Shown here one piece after another: positions 48,908-58,279 of a stretch of 64,000 bases of DNA. Every line of letters begins with the position of its first letter. Within the stretch, counting starts at the first letter, position 1. A program made the translations under genes and the position numbers. This DNA comes from Ensifer sp. LC163 (GTDB taxonomy: Bacteria > Pseudomonadota > Alphaproteobacteria > Rhizobiales > Rhizobiaceae), in assembly GCF_001695855.1 (NCBI RefSeq), contig NZ_MBSS01000001.1, positions 124,001 through 188,000 of the forward strand, written 5' to 3'. Under the pieces are notes generated by a model that searched no databases, was not told the DNA's origin, and saw only the letters and a program-made list of their open reading frames with translations.

Positions 48908-49448
48908 TCAAGTGGCTGTTCGCAAAGGACGTTCTGCCCGCTGCCGCAGGAAGGCGGCATCGGCTGGCGAATTGGCGAGAGCGATGGCAATGGCATAGGC
49001 CCTGGCCGCTTCCTCGGCCTGCCCCATCCGCGACAGCAGTTCCGCCCGTGCCGCGTGGTAGGGCTGGTAGTCCCGAAGCTCGCCGGCGAGCGCGTCGAGC
49101 GAGCGCATCGCCGGTTCCAGCCACCCGGCCTCGCAAAGCGCCACCGCCCGGTTGAGCCGGACGACGGGCGTCGGCTCCAGCCGCAGCAGGCTGTCGTAGA
49201 GCAAGACGATCTGCGCCCAGTCGGACGTTTCGCCCTGAACGTAGCAGGCGGCAATGGCGGCCTTGATCTGATAGGGCCCGGGTGCGCGCCGCTGCATGGC
49301 GGTATCGATCAGCCCAAGCCCCTCATCGATCTGCCCCCGGTCCCATTTCATCCGGTCCTGTTGGGCAAGCGGCACGGTGACACCATCGCCGCCGACGCGC
49401 GCCAGGCTGCGCGCATGGGTGATCAGCACGAGCGCGAGGCACCCCTCG
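48908..49448 (-). pseudogene. N-terminally truncated ECF sigma factor (DUF6596/ECF42 type)
   Basis: Open from a stop at ~49450: 'EGCLALVLITHARSLARVGG', 'VPLAQQDRMKWDRGQIDEGL', 'PGPYQIKAAIAACYVQGETS' and 'DWAQIVLLYDSLLRLEPTPV', then 'VVRLNRAVALCEAGWLEPAM'. This is the conserved helical C-terminal half of SigJ/ECF42-type sigma factors. Sigma regions 2 and 4 are gone, so it cannot direct transcription. DGPF proteins (one is at 35181) are usual partners of this sigma type. Confidence 0.85.
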
Positions 49449-49508
49449 ATTTACCCCACCGGCCGGAAACGGCAGGCGGGGTCGGACAGACCGTTTGATG
49501 GCCCACGG

Positions 49509-49739
49509 TCAATAATAAGGCGACATGCACTGCGCTCTCACGCCGGCCCTCGGAACGTAGGTGTTGTCATAGGGCCGGTAGGTGCGACAGCACGACAGGC
49601 ACCAGTCGACATGCGCCGAGCTATAGTCGCTCGGGCCCGGACGATACCGGGGTTCGCGGCGCTGGGGTTCGCGATATTGGGGCTGCCGGCTGCTGATCGC
49701 GCCGCCGATGAGCGCCTCACTGCACCTCGACGTGGTCAT
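49509..49739 (-). pseudogene. truncated BA14K-family protein
   Basis: 76 codons: 'EALIGGAISSRQPQYREPQR', 'HVDWCLSCCRTYRPYDNTYV' and 'PRAGVRAQCMSPYY'. The BA14K C-terminal domain is complete, but the signal peptide and linker upstream of 'ALIGGAI' are missing and replaced by 'MTTSRCSE'. Probably a relic. Confidence 0.7.
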
Positions 49740-49835
49740 CGATGTTTGGGAGAGGTCGAACGGGCCTTGAGCGGTTGCGCGACAGGTTCCGATCGCCCCC
49801 GTGTCGCCCCATGCTTTTCCTGGATTGCGCCGGTG

Positions 49836-50156
49836 TTACTTGACGGTCACACCCATTGCGGGTGAGCCCTCGCTCGACCAGCAGGAACAGGGCTCGCCGG
49901 CCGGGCCCGCGCCATAGCTGCACTGCTTCTTCGGCGTCTTGCACTGTCTTGGGCTGCGCGCGTCAGCCAGCGCCTGCGCCTCGGCCGCCGCTGCAGCCTT
50001 GCCCTTCTTGCCGCTGGCCGGCTTCGTGTTGGCTTTTCCGGTCGGTTGCGCCTTTTCTACCCCGGCCCGGGCATCCCGGGACGGGCCGGTTTCGCTGCAG
50101 GACGAAACAAGCAAGAGGGCAGCAACGGCGAAGGCAATTCCGGCGACGATCTTCAT
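49836..50156 (-). CDS. small lipoprotein
   Basis: 106 residues from ATG 50156. 'MKIVAGIAFAVAALLLVSSC' has a lipobox ending VSSC. The mature part is Lys/Ala-rich ('GKANTKPASGKKGKAAAAAE') with a C-terminal four-Cys region ('PRQCKTPKKQCSYGAG' and 'GEPCSCWSSEG'). Unknown function; envelope location expected. Confidence 0.7.
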   Translation of the reverse strand: MKIVAGIAFAVAALLLVSSCSETGPSRDARAGVEKAQPTGKANTKPASGKKGKAAAAAEAQALADARSPRQCKTPKKQCSYGAGPAGEPCSCWSSEGSPAMGVTVK

Positions 50157-50367
50157 GCGATATCCGGTAATCCGACCGCCGCGAATTTTCAAGATGGCTC
50201 GCGTGCGGATTTACATGCCGAGCGGCGCGCATCCCAGCCCCTTGATGCAGGCTGTAGCCCGCATCCCACGCCAATCGCGAACGTTGCAGACGTAGGTCGG
50301 GCGCTTGAATACACGCCTCGGCTGACATATTTGCCCGAAAAAGCAACTTCTCCCACATGAGCATGCG

Positions 50368-50754
50368 ATGAACTTCCGTCTACTGGCCGCCAGCATGATC
50401 ATCGGGTTGTTATGCATGATCGCACTCTACCTCTTCGCCCCAAGAACGGCCCCGAAGCAGATAACGGATGTCGAGTTCAAGAGGGCCGCCGAGTCTTTCA
50501 TCAAGCGCCCCGGAGCCATGCAAGAGTGGGTCAAGATCTGCCGGCCATTGCTGATGCCGCAATTGCTGGACGCCAAGGTTGAAGGAGCATTGCTCTCGAC
50601 GCGAACCGCCCAGGCAGAGGATGTCTGCCGACGTTTTCTGAACGTCATGGCTGATGGCCGGCTGACGATGAGCGAAATCAACAGCCAGCCAGACCCGTTT
50701 CCATTCAAAGTCGTCGAGGATGCGGAACGGAGCGAACCGCCTGTCGATAGGTAG
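50368..50754 (+). CDS. membrane-anchored hypothetical protein
   Basis: 128 residues; one N-terminal helix 'LLAASMIIGLLCMIALYLFA', then a soluble domain with two Cys ('EWVKICRPLLMPQLLDAKVE', 'AQAEDVCRRFLNVMADGRLT'). Probably periplasmic, tethered to the inner membrane. No family recognised. Confidence 0.6.
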   Translation: MNFRLLAASMIIGLLCMIALYLFAPRTAPKQITDVEFKRAAESFIKRPGAMQEWVKICRPLLMPQLLDAKVEGALLSTRTAQAEDVCRRFLNVMADGRLTMSEINSQPDPFPFKVVEDAERSEPPVDR

Positions 50755-50845
50755 TAGCGCAGCAGAGCACCGGCGGCATCAGCGGCGCGCTTTCTGCAAG
50801 GCGTCACGATACCCGCGGCTCATTGCAAGCCTCGGCCGTAGTCGC

Positions 50846-51142
50846 CTAGTAATTCAACAGTCGCATGTAGAGAATTGGTTGCCCGTCGCGGACCAAAGCG
50901 ACACCCGCTTCGCCATACAGCGGGCCTTTTTTTTGGCTCCTGCAGAACCATAGCGAATCCCCCGGCGTCATGGCATCGAGCAGCGGCGCGAACACGATTT
51001 CGGGATCGGGAAAGCGTTCGACAATGTGCTGCGGGACACCACCAAGCTGTTGGAAGAGCCAGTCGCGAGCGTCCTCTGGGCTCGTTTCCCGCACCAACTC
51101 GAGATTTGTCGGATTACAATGCAGCCTCAGATTGCTCGCCAT
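50846..51142 (-). CDS. hypothetical protein, 98 aa
   Basis: ATG 51142. 'MASNLRLHCNPTNLELVRET', 'DARDWLFQQLGGVPQHIVER', 'LLDAMTPGDSLWFCRSQKKG' and 'VALVRDGQPILYMRLLNY' form a coherent soluble protein. The 'LWFCRSQ..GPLYGEAGVALVRDG' section resembles short rhizobial proteins that accompany Imm/DUF modules, but I cannot name a family. The stretch 51143-51521 upstream holds no gene. Confidence 0.55.
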   Translation of the reverse strand: MASNLRLHCNPTNLELVRETSPEDARDWLFQQLGGVPQHIVERFPDPEIVFAPLLDAMTPGDSLWFCRSQKKGPLYGEAGVALVRDGQPILYMRLLNY

Positions 51143-51521
51143 GGAAGAGCCTATCGCATTTCTCAACCAGAGCGTCAAGGAGCACGCGGATTTCCGCCTG
51201 CATGCAACCTGGTCTAGTCGGCTCTGCGCATCTTGTCTGCAAAAACGCCTAAGCTGGTGCCCGACCATTGAGAACAATCTAGCCGGATGCCCTCATCAGC
51301 CAGCTGGCAGAGGACGAGGCAATCGATGAGGCCGATACGGCCGTCCCAGCTGGGCGTCGACTGCAACGCACATGTGATCGAGGCGACTCTACATCAAACC
51401 TCGCACGGGCTCTCGGCTGGCTGAGCCGCAACTGCTCGTTTCCTCATGCTGAACGATCGGGCGCTCAGGGAACTGGTGCCGGGGGCGTGATCCCCTGGTA
51501 GTAATCACCTTCGCCGCCACC

Positions 51522-51761
51522 TCAGTACTCGTTCGTGTAGCGTTCGCGTGCGTCACCCAAAGTCCGTGCCGGCGGACGATAAAAACCGTAAGCGCCGTAC
51601 ATCGGCACCGGCTCCACGTACACACTGCCCGTCGGCATGCGATCGACATAGACGCCGCCGGGTGCCGGCTCGTAATAGTAGTTGTCGGCAAAAGCCGGTG
51701 CCGTGGCCCCGGCAAAGGTGACGACAAATGCGACCCATGACATCTTCGTGGAAATTCTCAT
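51522..51761 (-). CDS. small secreted Tyr/Pro-rich protein
   Basis: 79 residues; ATG 51761. Signal peptide 'MSWVAFVVTFAGATAPAFA' after a short N-region, then 'DNYYYEPAPGGVYVDRMPTG' and 'VEPVPMYGAYGFYRPPAR'. An exported envelope protein of unknown role, common in Rhizobiales. Confidence 0.65.
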   Translation of the reverse strand: MRISTKMSWVAFVVTFAGATAPAFADNYYYEPAPGGVYVDRMPTGSVYVEPVPMYGAYGFYRPPARTLGDARERYTNEY

Positions 51762-51857
51762 GGCGTTGCTCCTATCTCCGGTCGGGATTCAGCCCCGCCT
51801 GACGAGATACCAGGCAGCCTCTGCCTGCGGGCTCGCGCTGCCTGGCATGAATAACGC

Positions 51858-52289
51858 TTGATCGCTGCAACCGTTCCACCAATCAGTTGGTTTCATGTGG
51901 CAAATTTGATGTTCTCTTGCCCCGGAAGTCAGGAGTTCCGGCGCAGCAAAAAGGTCGATGGCAGATGCCCGCGCCGGGCCCTCTCCTACAAATCGGCCGA
52001 CGGTTTTCGCACTGAATGGCAGAAGCTGATGGCGAAAGAACAGTGCAAACGGCTTCGCGAAGGGCGCATCGTCTTCCACGATCTGCGGAAAAATGCGGCG
52101 ATCAATCTGTTGGAAGTTGGGTGCACCGAGAACCAGGTCGGGGCGATCTGCAGCATGTCGGCGCAGATGGTTCGGGACTACGGCCGCGAGGTCGCGTTGT
52201 GGTCATTGGCAAAGGATGCAATGAAGCTGACGGAGGCCCGCTGGAGCGAGATCAAGCCGGCTGCTTTCCGGAACAAGAACGGAATGTGA
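51858..52289 (+). pseudogene. tyrosine integrase, C-terminal remnant
   Basis: From about 51975 the frame reads 'LSYKSADGFRTEWQKLMAKE', 'GRIVFHDLRKNAAINLLEVG' and 'QMVRDYGREVALWSLAKDAM'. This carries the second catalytic Arg box (HDLRKNA) and the nucleophile Tyr (RDYGREV) of phage integrases, but nothing of the core-binding domain or first Arg. The N-terminal 40 codons are unrelated. It ends 88 bp before tRNA-Lys, the usual place for an integrase next to its attachment site. Confidence 0.8.
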
Positions 52290-52376
52290 ATTGGAAACCG
52301 TTTCCAATCCGTTGGAAACCGGCAACATCTTGCAGAGCAGAAAACTTGGAAATGAATCAGCGGCTTAAGGAAGTTT

Positions 52377-52452
<76 letters not shown>

Positions 52453-52635
52453 ATCCGGACCGCTTCGGTGTTTGTCGCTGCGGTCTGGAGGGGCGTATAA
52501 AGGCGTTCGTTCGGCTTGTCTAGCGTCCTTTGTAAAATTCTTTGGAAAAAATTTTGGCGGCGCCGAAAACGGGCTTTTTCCACAGGGGTCTGCCGCTCCT
52601 CGCGCCAATTTCGTTCGGGCGCCCACCTTAAGTCC

Positions 52636-52660
52636 CTGAAACGACACGTGGTCGTTTCAG
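52636..52660. terminator. 10-bp perfect hairpin upstream of tRNA-Lys
   Basis: ctgaaacgac - acgtg - gtcgtttcag. It lies between the tRNA promoter region and the PhzF gene end, within a region (52660-52803) that resembles other intergenic repeats. There is no clear T run; it may be a terminator for the PhzF transcript or part of a repeat. Confidence 0.45.
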
Positions 52661-52803
52661 AGCGCGACCCGGGATGCGGCACCTGCGGCGAAAGCGTGCC
52701 GGCGGAAAGCGTGCGGCGGTTTCGGGACAAAGTCATGCAGGGCAGCAAGGATCCAAAGCGCGCTCAGCAATTCCGCCCCAGCGCAGCGCCTTAGGGTCAG
52801 GAC

Positions 52804-53721
52804 CTAAAGCAACAGCTCGCCGGCCGCGATCTTCACCGCATGGCCGCCGATGCGCGCCGTGTTGATCTGGCCGCCCGCCACGTCGAGATGCAGGTGGATG
52901 AAGGACGGACGGCCCATCTCCACCCCCTGCTCGATCAGGAACGGGTGATGGCCGTCGACCAGCTGGTCGAAATGGTGGATGGCGCCGGAGAGAGCGGCGG
53001 CGGCCGCACCGGTTGCCGGATCCTCGGCAATGCCCATCTCGGACTTAAACATGCGGGTGTGGAACCGCGCCGTGTGGTTGATGCCGCCGCGACAATAGAG
53101 ATAGGCGGACGCGAGCCGCCCTTCGGCCAGCGGCGCCAGCTGCTCCCAGCGCTGCGGATCGAATTCGACGATAGCCGCCGCAGAGACATCATGCATCGGC
53201 ACCATGACGAAGGGGACGCCGGCGCTCCAGAACGACGGCACATGATTCTCGAAGCCGATCTGCGAGAGCTTGAGGCTCAGCGCGTCGGCAAGCGCCTGCT
53301 TGTCGAGGCGGGCGTCGAGCCGCGTGGATTTGCGCGGCAGGTCGAATTCGGCAAAACTCGCCTCGCCCGGCTTGATGCGCACGGCGCAGCGCACCGGCCC
53401 TACCTTCTCCTCCAGCACCTGCACGAGATCGGCGCCGTCCTCCGCCTTGCCGTGCGCCGCTTCGGCGATCGCCACTGCCGCGCCGACGGTCGGATGTCCG
53501 GCAAAGGGAAGCTCGCGTCCCGGCGTGAAAATGCGCAGCCGCGCCGTATGCGCCGCCCCGCCCGGCCGGCGGATGAACACCGTCTCCGAAAGGTTGAATT
53601 CCTGCGCGATCGTCTGCATCGCCTGATCGTCGAGTGTATCCGCGCCGAAGACGACGGCCAGCGGATTTCCCTCCAGCCGGTTCTGCGTGAAGACATCGTA
53701 GATCGCGTAGCTGAGCGGCAT
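52804..53721 (-). CDS. PhzF-family isomerase/epimerase
   Basis: 305 residues. 'YAIYDVFTQNRLEGNPLAVV' and 'TLDDQAMQTIAQEFNLSETV' with the catalytic Glu, 'RLRIFTPGRELPFAGHPTVG', a middle 'VPFVMVPMHDV', and 'MGIAEDPATGAAAAALSGAI' in the second half are all hallmarks of the duplicated diaminopimelate-epimerase-like fold. Length is normal. The substrate in non-phenazine producers is unknown. It marks the return to ordinary chromosome after the island. Confidence 0.9.
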   Translation of the reverse strand: MPLSYAIYDVFTQNRLEGNPLAVVFGADTLDDQAMQTIAQEFNLSETVFIRRPGGAAHTARLRIFTPGRELPFAGHPTVGAAVAIAEAAHGKAEDGADLVQVLEEKVGPVRCAVRIKPGEASFAEFDLPRKSTRLDARLDKQALADALSLKLSQIGFENHVPSFWSAGVPFVMVPMHDVSAAAIVEFDPQRWEQLAPLAEGRLASAYLYCRGGINHTARFHTRMFKSEMGIAEDPATGAAAAALSGAIHHFDQLVDGHHPFLIEQGVEMGRPSFIHLHLDVAGGQINTARIGGHAVKIAAGELLL

Positions 53722-54194
53722 TTATTTCCCCTTGCGAATATAGTTCGGCCACGAACTTGCAATGTCGTCGCCCGGGCGGCAAGCGTAAAAACGCCGCCAC
53801 GCACCGGGCTCACCGCTGTCGGGAACCCCGCTCGGCACCGGGCGAAAACCAGCCGAAGACGCTGCCGCCATGGGCTTCCAATCACACCTCGGAGCCGTAA
53901 TTGTGCGAGCACGCCCCCTGCCGGTGCCGGGAAAGTGATCACTACAGCCGGCAAGGCTCGACCACCCGACCGATTTGGTGTTGGTCTAATACCAGCGCAG
54001 GTTGGTATAGGCTGGCAGCGCAGCTTCAGGCAGCCGGCGCATGCGTCGAGCCGCACATGCTCCAGACCGGCCATGGCCGGGAACGGACGGGCCTCGACCG
54101 GGAGATCACGCGCAATTGGCTCGCCCGGTCTTTCGGCCCGACGGACATCTGACGGGGCCACGCTCCCCCGTTCATCCCTCGATGACCCAAAGGG
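53722..54194. other. intergenic region, no gene
   Basis: It holds the PhzF promoter region and a short palindrome 'gatgacccaaagggtcacc' near 54180. No protein-like frame. Confidence 0.45.
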
Positions 54195-54929
54195 TCACCG
54201 CTTTCCGTCAAACAGCCAGGTGAGGATCGGCGCGATGAAGGGCGGATAATTGTGCGCCCCGGGGTCCGGCCCCCAGATCGCGATCGCCTCGTCGATTTCG
54301 GGCTCCGGATCGGCGGCGATATGCGCCGCCACCCCGGCAACCAGCGCTTCGGCCGTTTCCGCCACGCGGTAGAGCCGGAACACGGTCACAGCGCGCTCCA
54401 TATGCAGCACGTGATAGCCCGGCTCGGCCGCCGCCGCGTCGAGGTCGATGCCGGTTTCCTCCAGCGCCTCGCGGCGGATATTGCCCGCGATGTCGCAGCG
54501 GCCGTTTATCACGTCGTCCGGCTCCAGCGAGCCCGACGGGCTGTAGACCCGGGCCGGATTGGCCGTGTGCGAGCCCATGCGCACCAGGATCAGGGCACCG
54601 TCGGATGACAGGATCACCGGCATGGCGAACAGGTGGAAGGCGGCGTTCGCGCGGGTCTTGCGCCACCACAGAAAGGTCGAATAGGGCACCACATGCCCCT
54701 CGCCGACCACCCGGCCGTTTTCGATCCGAAGCGCCCGCTGCAACACCATCTGCCCGTCGAAGAGATGAGGGTTGGCGGCGATCTCCGCCTGCCAGTTCGC
54801 CTGCGCCTGATCCACCTGATCAAGATGGAAGGGATGCGGGCCGTCCTTGACCCGGATATCGACGCCGGAGATCGGCAGGATCACGCCTTCCTCGGGCCAA
54901 TGGGCAAGGTTGCTTTCGAGAGCGTCCAT
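54195..54929 (-). CDS. NUDIX hydrolase
   Basis: 244 residues, start ATG 54929, 2 bp after the stop of the upstream gene. The Nudix box is recognisable as 'NIRREALEETGID', with 'SPSGSLEPDDVINGRCDIAG' before it; the spacing is slightly longer than the standard GX5EX7REUXEEXGU, so metal binding by the first Glu is uncertain. N-terminal 90 residues are family-specific. It would hydrolyse a nucleoside-diphosphate-linked compound and is co-transcribed with the endonuclease/phosphatase gene. Confidence 0.8.
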   Translation of the reverse strand: MDALESNLAHWPEEGVILPISGVDIRVKDGPHPFHLDQVDQAQANWQAEIAANPHLFDGQMVLQRALRIENGRVVGEGHVVPYSTFLWWRKTRANAAFHLFAMPVILSSDGALILVRMGSHTANPARVYSPSGSLEPDDVINGRCDIAGNIRREALEETGIDLDAAAAEPGYHVLHMERAVTVFRLYRVAETAEALVAGVAAHIAADPEPEIDEAIAIWGPDPGAHNYPPFIAPILTWLFDGKR

Positions 54930-54931
54930 CG

Positions 54932-56038
54932 TCACACGTCCAGCGTGATTGCCACGGGGCAATGGTCCGATGCCTTCGGCCGGTCCCAGCCGGTGCGCGG
55001 ATAGCGCTCCACCTCCTGCCCCGGCGGAAAGATCGTGCGGAAGGGCTGGCCGCCGCGGATGATTTCCGGAACCTGGCTCGCATTGCGCTGCGCCAGTGCC
55101 GGCGACAGCCAGATATAGTCGAGCTGGCAGAGGTGCCGCTCCTGCGGCCCGCGGCTGTGAAACAGCGTCCAGCGGTCGAGCACCGGCCGGCGCAGCATCG
55201 GGTTTTCGACGAAGCCGTCCGCGGTCAGCACGTCGAGCGCGCTTTCCTCCTCCTCGCGCGGCACGAACTCGTAGCCGTTGCGCCGGTCGCCGAGAACATC
55301 GACCTTTTCCTGGTAGTCGTTCATGTCGCCGCAGATCGCGAACATCTTGTCGGCGGTATGCCCGCGTCCGAAACGGCTTTCGATGATGTGGCGCACGGCC
55401 TTGGCCTCCGCCACGCGCACCGGCATCGTCGCCTGGCGCCCGTCGAGCCCGTCGCGCGCCGGCCCCATGGATTTGAAATGCACGACATAGAGCGTCAGCG
55501 GCCGCCCGCCGATCCTTAAATCCAGCTCCAGGCAGTCGCGCTTGAAGATCCGGTCGGTCGGCCGGTTGGTGGAAGCCAGCGCGTCGTTGAAGATATCGAG
55601 ATCCGCATAGGTCAGCCCCGCATGGCTCTTGACCTCGAGGCACTCGATCGGCTGGCCGTCGAGCGTTTCCTCGCGCATCAGCACCGCCACGTCGATCCCG
55701 CGCGAATCATTGCCCTCGATCAGGTATTTCTGGCGATAGCCGTTACCGACCATGCGGAAGAGATAGTTGTATTCGAAGGCCTGCAGCGACGCCATGTTGT
55801 CGGCCTCCTGCAGGCAAAGGATATCCGCGTCGCAATCGGCAATCGCAAGCGCCGACATCTGCCGCGTATCGTCCGTATGGGCGATCGTGCGCGCCTCCTC
55901 CAGCCGCTGATACTCGGCCTCCGTCTTCACGTCGAAGAGTCTCAGCACCCGGTCCTGCTTGAGCTGATTGCGGAAGCCGGAAAAGTCGAAGCGGCTCATG
56001 AGATTTTCAATATTGAAGGTGGCAAGTCGAAGGGACAT
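54932..56038 (-). CDS. endonuclease/exonuclease/phosphatase family protein
   Basis: 368 residues from ATG 56038 (MSLRLATFNIENL). Catalytic positions: 'LATFNIENL' (Asn), 'DADILCLQEAD' (Glu), 'YVVHFKSMG', 'FAICGDMNDYQEK' (Asp/Asn) and 'QLDYIWLS' plus 'ASDHCPVAITLDV' (Asp-His). A full EEP fold, acting on DNA or phosphodiesters. Coupled to the NUDIX gene downstream. Confidence 0.9.
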   Translation of the reverse strand: MSLRLATFNIENLMSRFDFSGFRNQLKQDRVLRLFDVKTEAEYQRLEEARTIAHTDDTRQMSALAIADCDADILCLQEADNMASLQAFEYNYLFRMVGNGYRQKYLIEGNDSRGIDVAVLMREETLDGQPIECLEVKSHAGLTYADLDIFNDALASTNRPTDRIFKRDCLELDLRIGGRPLTLYVVHFKSMGPARDGLDGRQATMPVRVAEAKAVRHIIESRFGRGHTADKMFAICGDMNDYQEKVDVLGDRRNGYEFVPREEEESALDVLTADGFVENPMLRRPVLDRWTLFHSRGPQERHLCQLDYIWLSPALAQRNASQVPEIIRGGQPFRTIFPPGQEVERYPRTGWDRPKASDHCPVAITLDV

Positions 56039-56243
56039 CAAGCAATTCCATGGCATCAAGTGCGGTGGAGCTTAGGCATTGAAGCGCAAATGTCGAGGGT
56101 GATTTCCGAGGAGGCACGAGCGGGCTTTGCCCAAAATGCACGCGCCCTTCGCCTGTTGCTGCCCGTCGGCCATGTGGGACGCATGCTGCCACGTCTGTTC
56201 AAGCGAACCGCCATCATCCGCCGTCGCAGGATAGAAATTGCCC

Positions 56244-57269
56244 TCAGAACGCCGCCAAGCGCTCTACGAACCAGAAGGCGGCCATCGTGCCGATCCCGTA
56301 CGTCGTCGCGAGAAGCGCACGGCGACCGACAACAGGTGGGTATCTTACCAGCCTCACAAGTCCGACAGCTGCGATCACGGCTGCAATGAACATCAGCTGT
56401 CCGATTTCCACACCGACGTTGAAGAACAGCAAGGCAAGGGGAATATCACCTTCCGGAAGTGCGAGATCGGCCAAAGCACCGGCAAAACCAAGTCCATGTA
56501 GCAGGCCGAAGGCAAAGGCAACCAGCCAGGGTCGTTGCGCCGTCAGGCTGGCTTGGCCGCTTTGGATGCGAATGATCTCACAGGCAAGCAGCAGGATACT
56601 GAAGGCAATCGCCGCTTCGACCGGAGGGCCCGGGACATTCACGAACCCGAGCGTCGCCAGAGTGAGCGTGATCGAATGCGCTGCGGTAAAGGCAGTGACG
56701 GTCAAAAGGAGCGCTCGCCAGTCGCGGGCGATGAACATTAAGGCCAGAACAAAGAGCAGATGATCATAGCCGATCAGAATATGCTCTATCCCATGGGCGA
56801 TGAAGGTCTTGGCGACATCGAGACGCCCGGGTCGAGACGCGACCTCAATCCAGGGCTGGGATGGGTGAACCATCGTCGTCGAAACGGAACCTTCAAGCAG
56901 ATGCACCCGAACCAGCACGTTGGTGATCGTCGCCTGAAGGCCGACGAACTCCACACGCTTGCCCGCAAGACCTCCATCGGCCGCTTCGATGATGCGGGTT
57001 TCGACAAGCGAATCCGGGAGGTCACGCTCGGCTGGAGGTGTGACGTTTCGGACGCTCTCCGGAAATCGCAAGACGACCGGAAGACGCATGCCGGATAGCA
57101 CGGGGGTGCGCCATACGACCGTGTAACGGGTTGGCCCCGTCTGGTCGATCTGGAGGTAGGCGGGCCGTATCTCGTGGGCGGCTGCATCCACAGCGAGTGC
57201 GAATACTGCGAGAACCGCCCCGATGATGAATCGCCAGAGTGAGATCGCAACCACGCCGCGGCGGCTCAT
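56244..57269 (-). CDS. HupE/UreJ-family membrane protein
   Basis: 341 residues. Signal/first helix 'FIIGAVLAVFALAVDAAAHE', a periplasmic domain ~1-150, then the HupE/UreJ_2 block 'FIAHGIEHILIGYDHLLFVL', 'FTAAHSITLTLATLGFVNVP', 'LVAFAFGLLHGLGFAGALAD' and 'LFFNVGVEIGQLMFIAAVIA', with the conserved His/Asp/Glu residues of nickel or other metal permeases. The start overlaps the PPIase stop (ATGA), so they are one operon. Confidence 0.85.
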   Translation of the reverse strand: MSRRGVVAISLWRFIIGAVLAVFALAVDAAAHEIRPAYLQIDQTGPTRYTVVWRTPVLSGMRLPVVLRFPESVRNVTPPAERDLPDSLVETRIIEAADGGLAGKRVEFVGLQATITNVLVRVHLLEGSVSTTMVHPSQPWIEVASRPGRLDVAKTFIAHGIEHILIGYDHLLFVLALMFIARDWRALLLTVTAFTAAHSITLTLATLGFVNVPGPPVEAAIAFSILLLACEIIRIQSGQASLTAQRPWLVAFAFGLLHGLGFAGALADLALPEGDIPLALLFFNVGVEIGQLMFIAAVIAAVGLVRLVRYPPVVGRRALLATTYGIGTMAAFWFVERLAAF

Positions 57270-58267
57270 TGCGCAGACACTTCAAACTGATTGCTGGTTC
57301 CTGCGGGAATCTGGTGACCTTGCAGATCGCCGGGGGTGATCTCAGGCACGGTCACGACATAGCGGGATCGCATCTCGTCCAGCGCCGTCCGCTTTATCTC
57401 GCGATACTGGTCGTCGATCCATCCCGCCCTGACGGCGGGTTCGACCTCCGCAAACGTCGGGATGCGACCCGGCTCGATGGCATCGATCCAGACCAGATGC
57501 CACCCATATCCGGATTGGATCGGGCCCTCCCACTTACGGGGCGTGAGCTGAAACAGCGCCCTGGAGAAGTCCGGACCGAATTCCTTCGCCATCTGATCCG
57601 GAGTGGCATCGCCATAGTGGTTCTGGAACATGAAGGGTTCGCCGACCCCCGCTGCTTCGGCCGTATCCGGCGACTTTCCGTTGACGCGTGTCAGCGCGGC
57701 GGACGCGGCATCGCGCGTCGCTGCGCCATGCCTGTCCGATGAGAAATAAAGGTGCCGGAAGCTCGCATGGCCAGGCAGTGCGAAAGCCTGCGAATTGCCA
57801 GCGAACCAAGTCTTGAGTTGCTCGGTGGTCGGCTCCTGCAACGCAGCCACATCGGCGGCCAGGAAATCCATCTTCTGCGCCAACCGGCGCTTGACCACCT
57901 CGTCGTCCCGGTCAAGGCCGAGGGCCACGGCTTCGCGGAAGAGGATTTCCTGGGTGACCTTCTGGTCTACCAGTCCTCTGACCTGCTCTATCGTCGGGGT
58001 CGACCTGCCTTGCGCCAGCCAGCTGATCGCCAGTTGCCGCACATCGTCCTTCGTCAGCACGATCTCGTTGGTCTCGGCTCCGCCCTCCTGGGTGGGGTTC
58101 AGGAGGTGGTAGCCGCCGAACAAGACGGCCCCAACCACGACGAAATGGAGCAGCGGCTCGCTCAGAAAGCTATGCCATGTGCGCCTCGCGCCGAGATCGG
58201 CGTTTCCCTTTGGTATCGAGGCCTCAGGGGCGATTGGAAACAGTTTCATTGAGATCACTCGCTTCAC
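57266..58267 (-). CDS. membrane-anchored parvulin-type peptidylprolyl isomerase
   Basis: 333 residues from GTG 58267 (AGG upstream), or 327 from ATG 58249. One helix 'LLHFVVVGAVLFGGYHLL' anchors it in the inner membrane. A SurA-like N-domain ('DDVRQLAISWLAQGRSTPTI') precedes a rotamase part with 'ALPGHASFRHLYFSSDRHGA', 'DFSRALFQLTPRKWEGPIQS' and 'GYGWHLVWIDAIEPG'. It would fold periplasmic or membrane partners, probably the products of the two adjoining genes. Confidence 0.8.
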   Translation of the reverse strand: MKRVISMKLFPIAPEASIPKGNADLGARRTWHSFLSEPLLHFVVVGAVLFGGYHLLNPTQEGGAETNEIVLTKDDVRQLAISWLAQGRSTPTIEQVRGLVDQKVTQEILFREAVALGLDRDDEVVKRRLAQKMDFLAADVAALQEPTTEQLKTWFAGNSQAFALPGHASFRHLYFSSDRHGAATRDAASAALTRVNGKSPDTAEAAGVGEPFMFQNHYGDATPDQMAKEFGPDFSRALFQLTPRKWEGPIQSGYGWHLVWIDAIEPGRIPTFAEVEPAVRAGWIDDQYREIKRTALDEMRSRYVVTVPEITPGDLQGHQIPAGTSNQFEVSAQ

Positions 58268-58279
58268 TGACGCCTGGTC

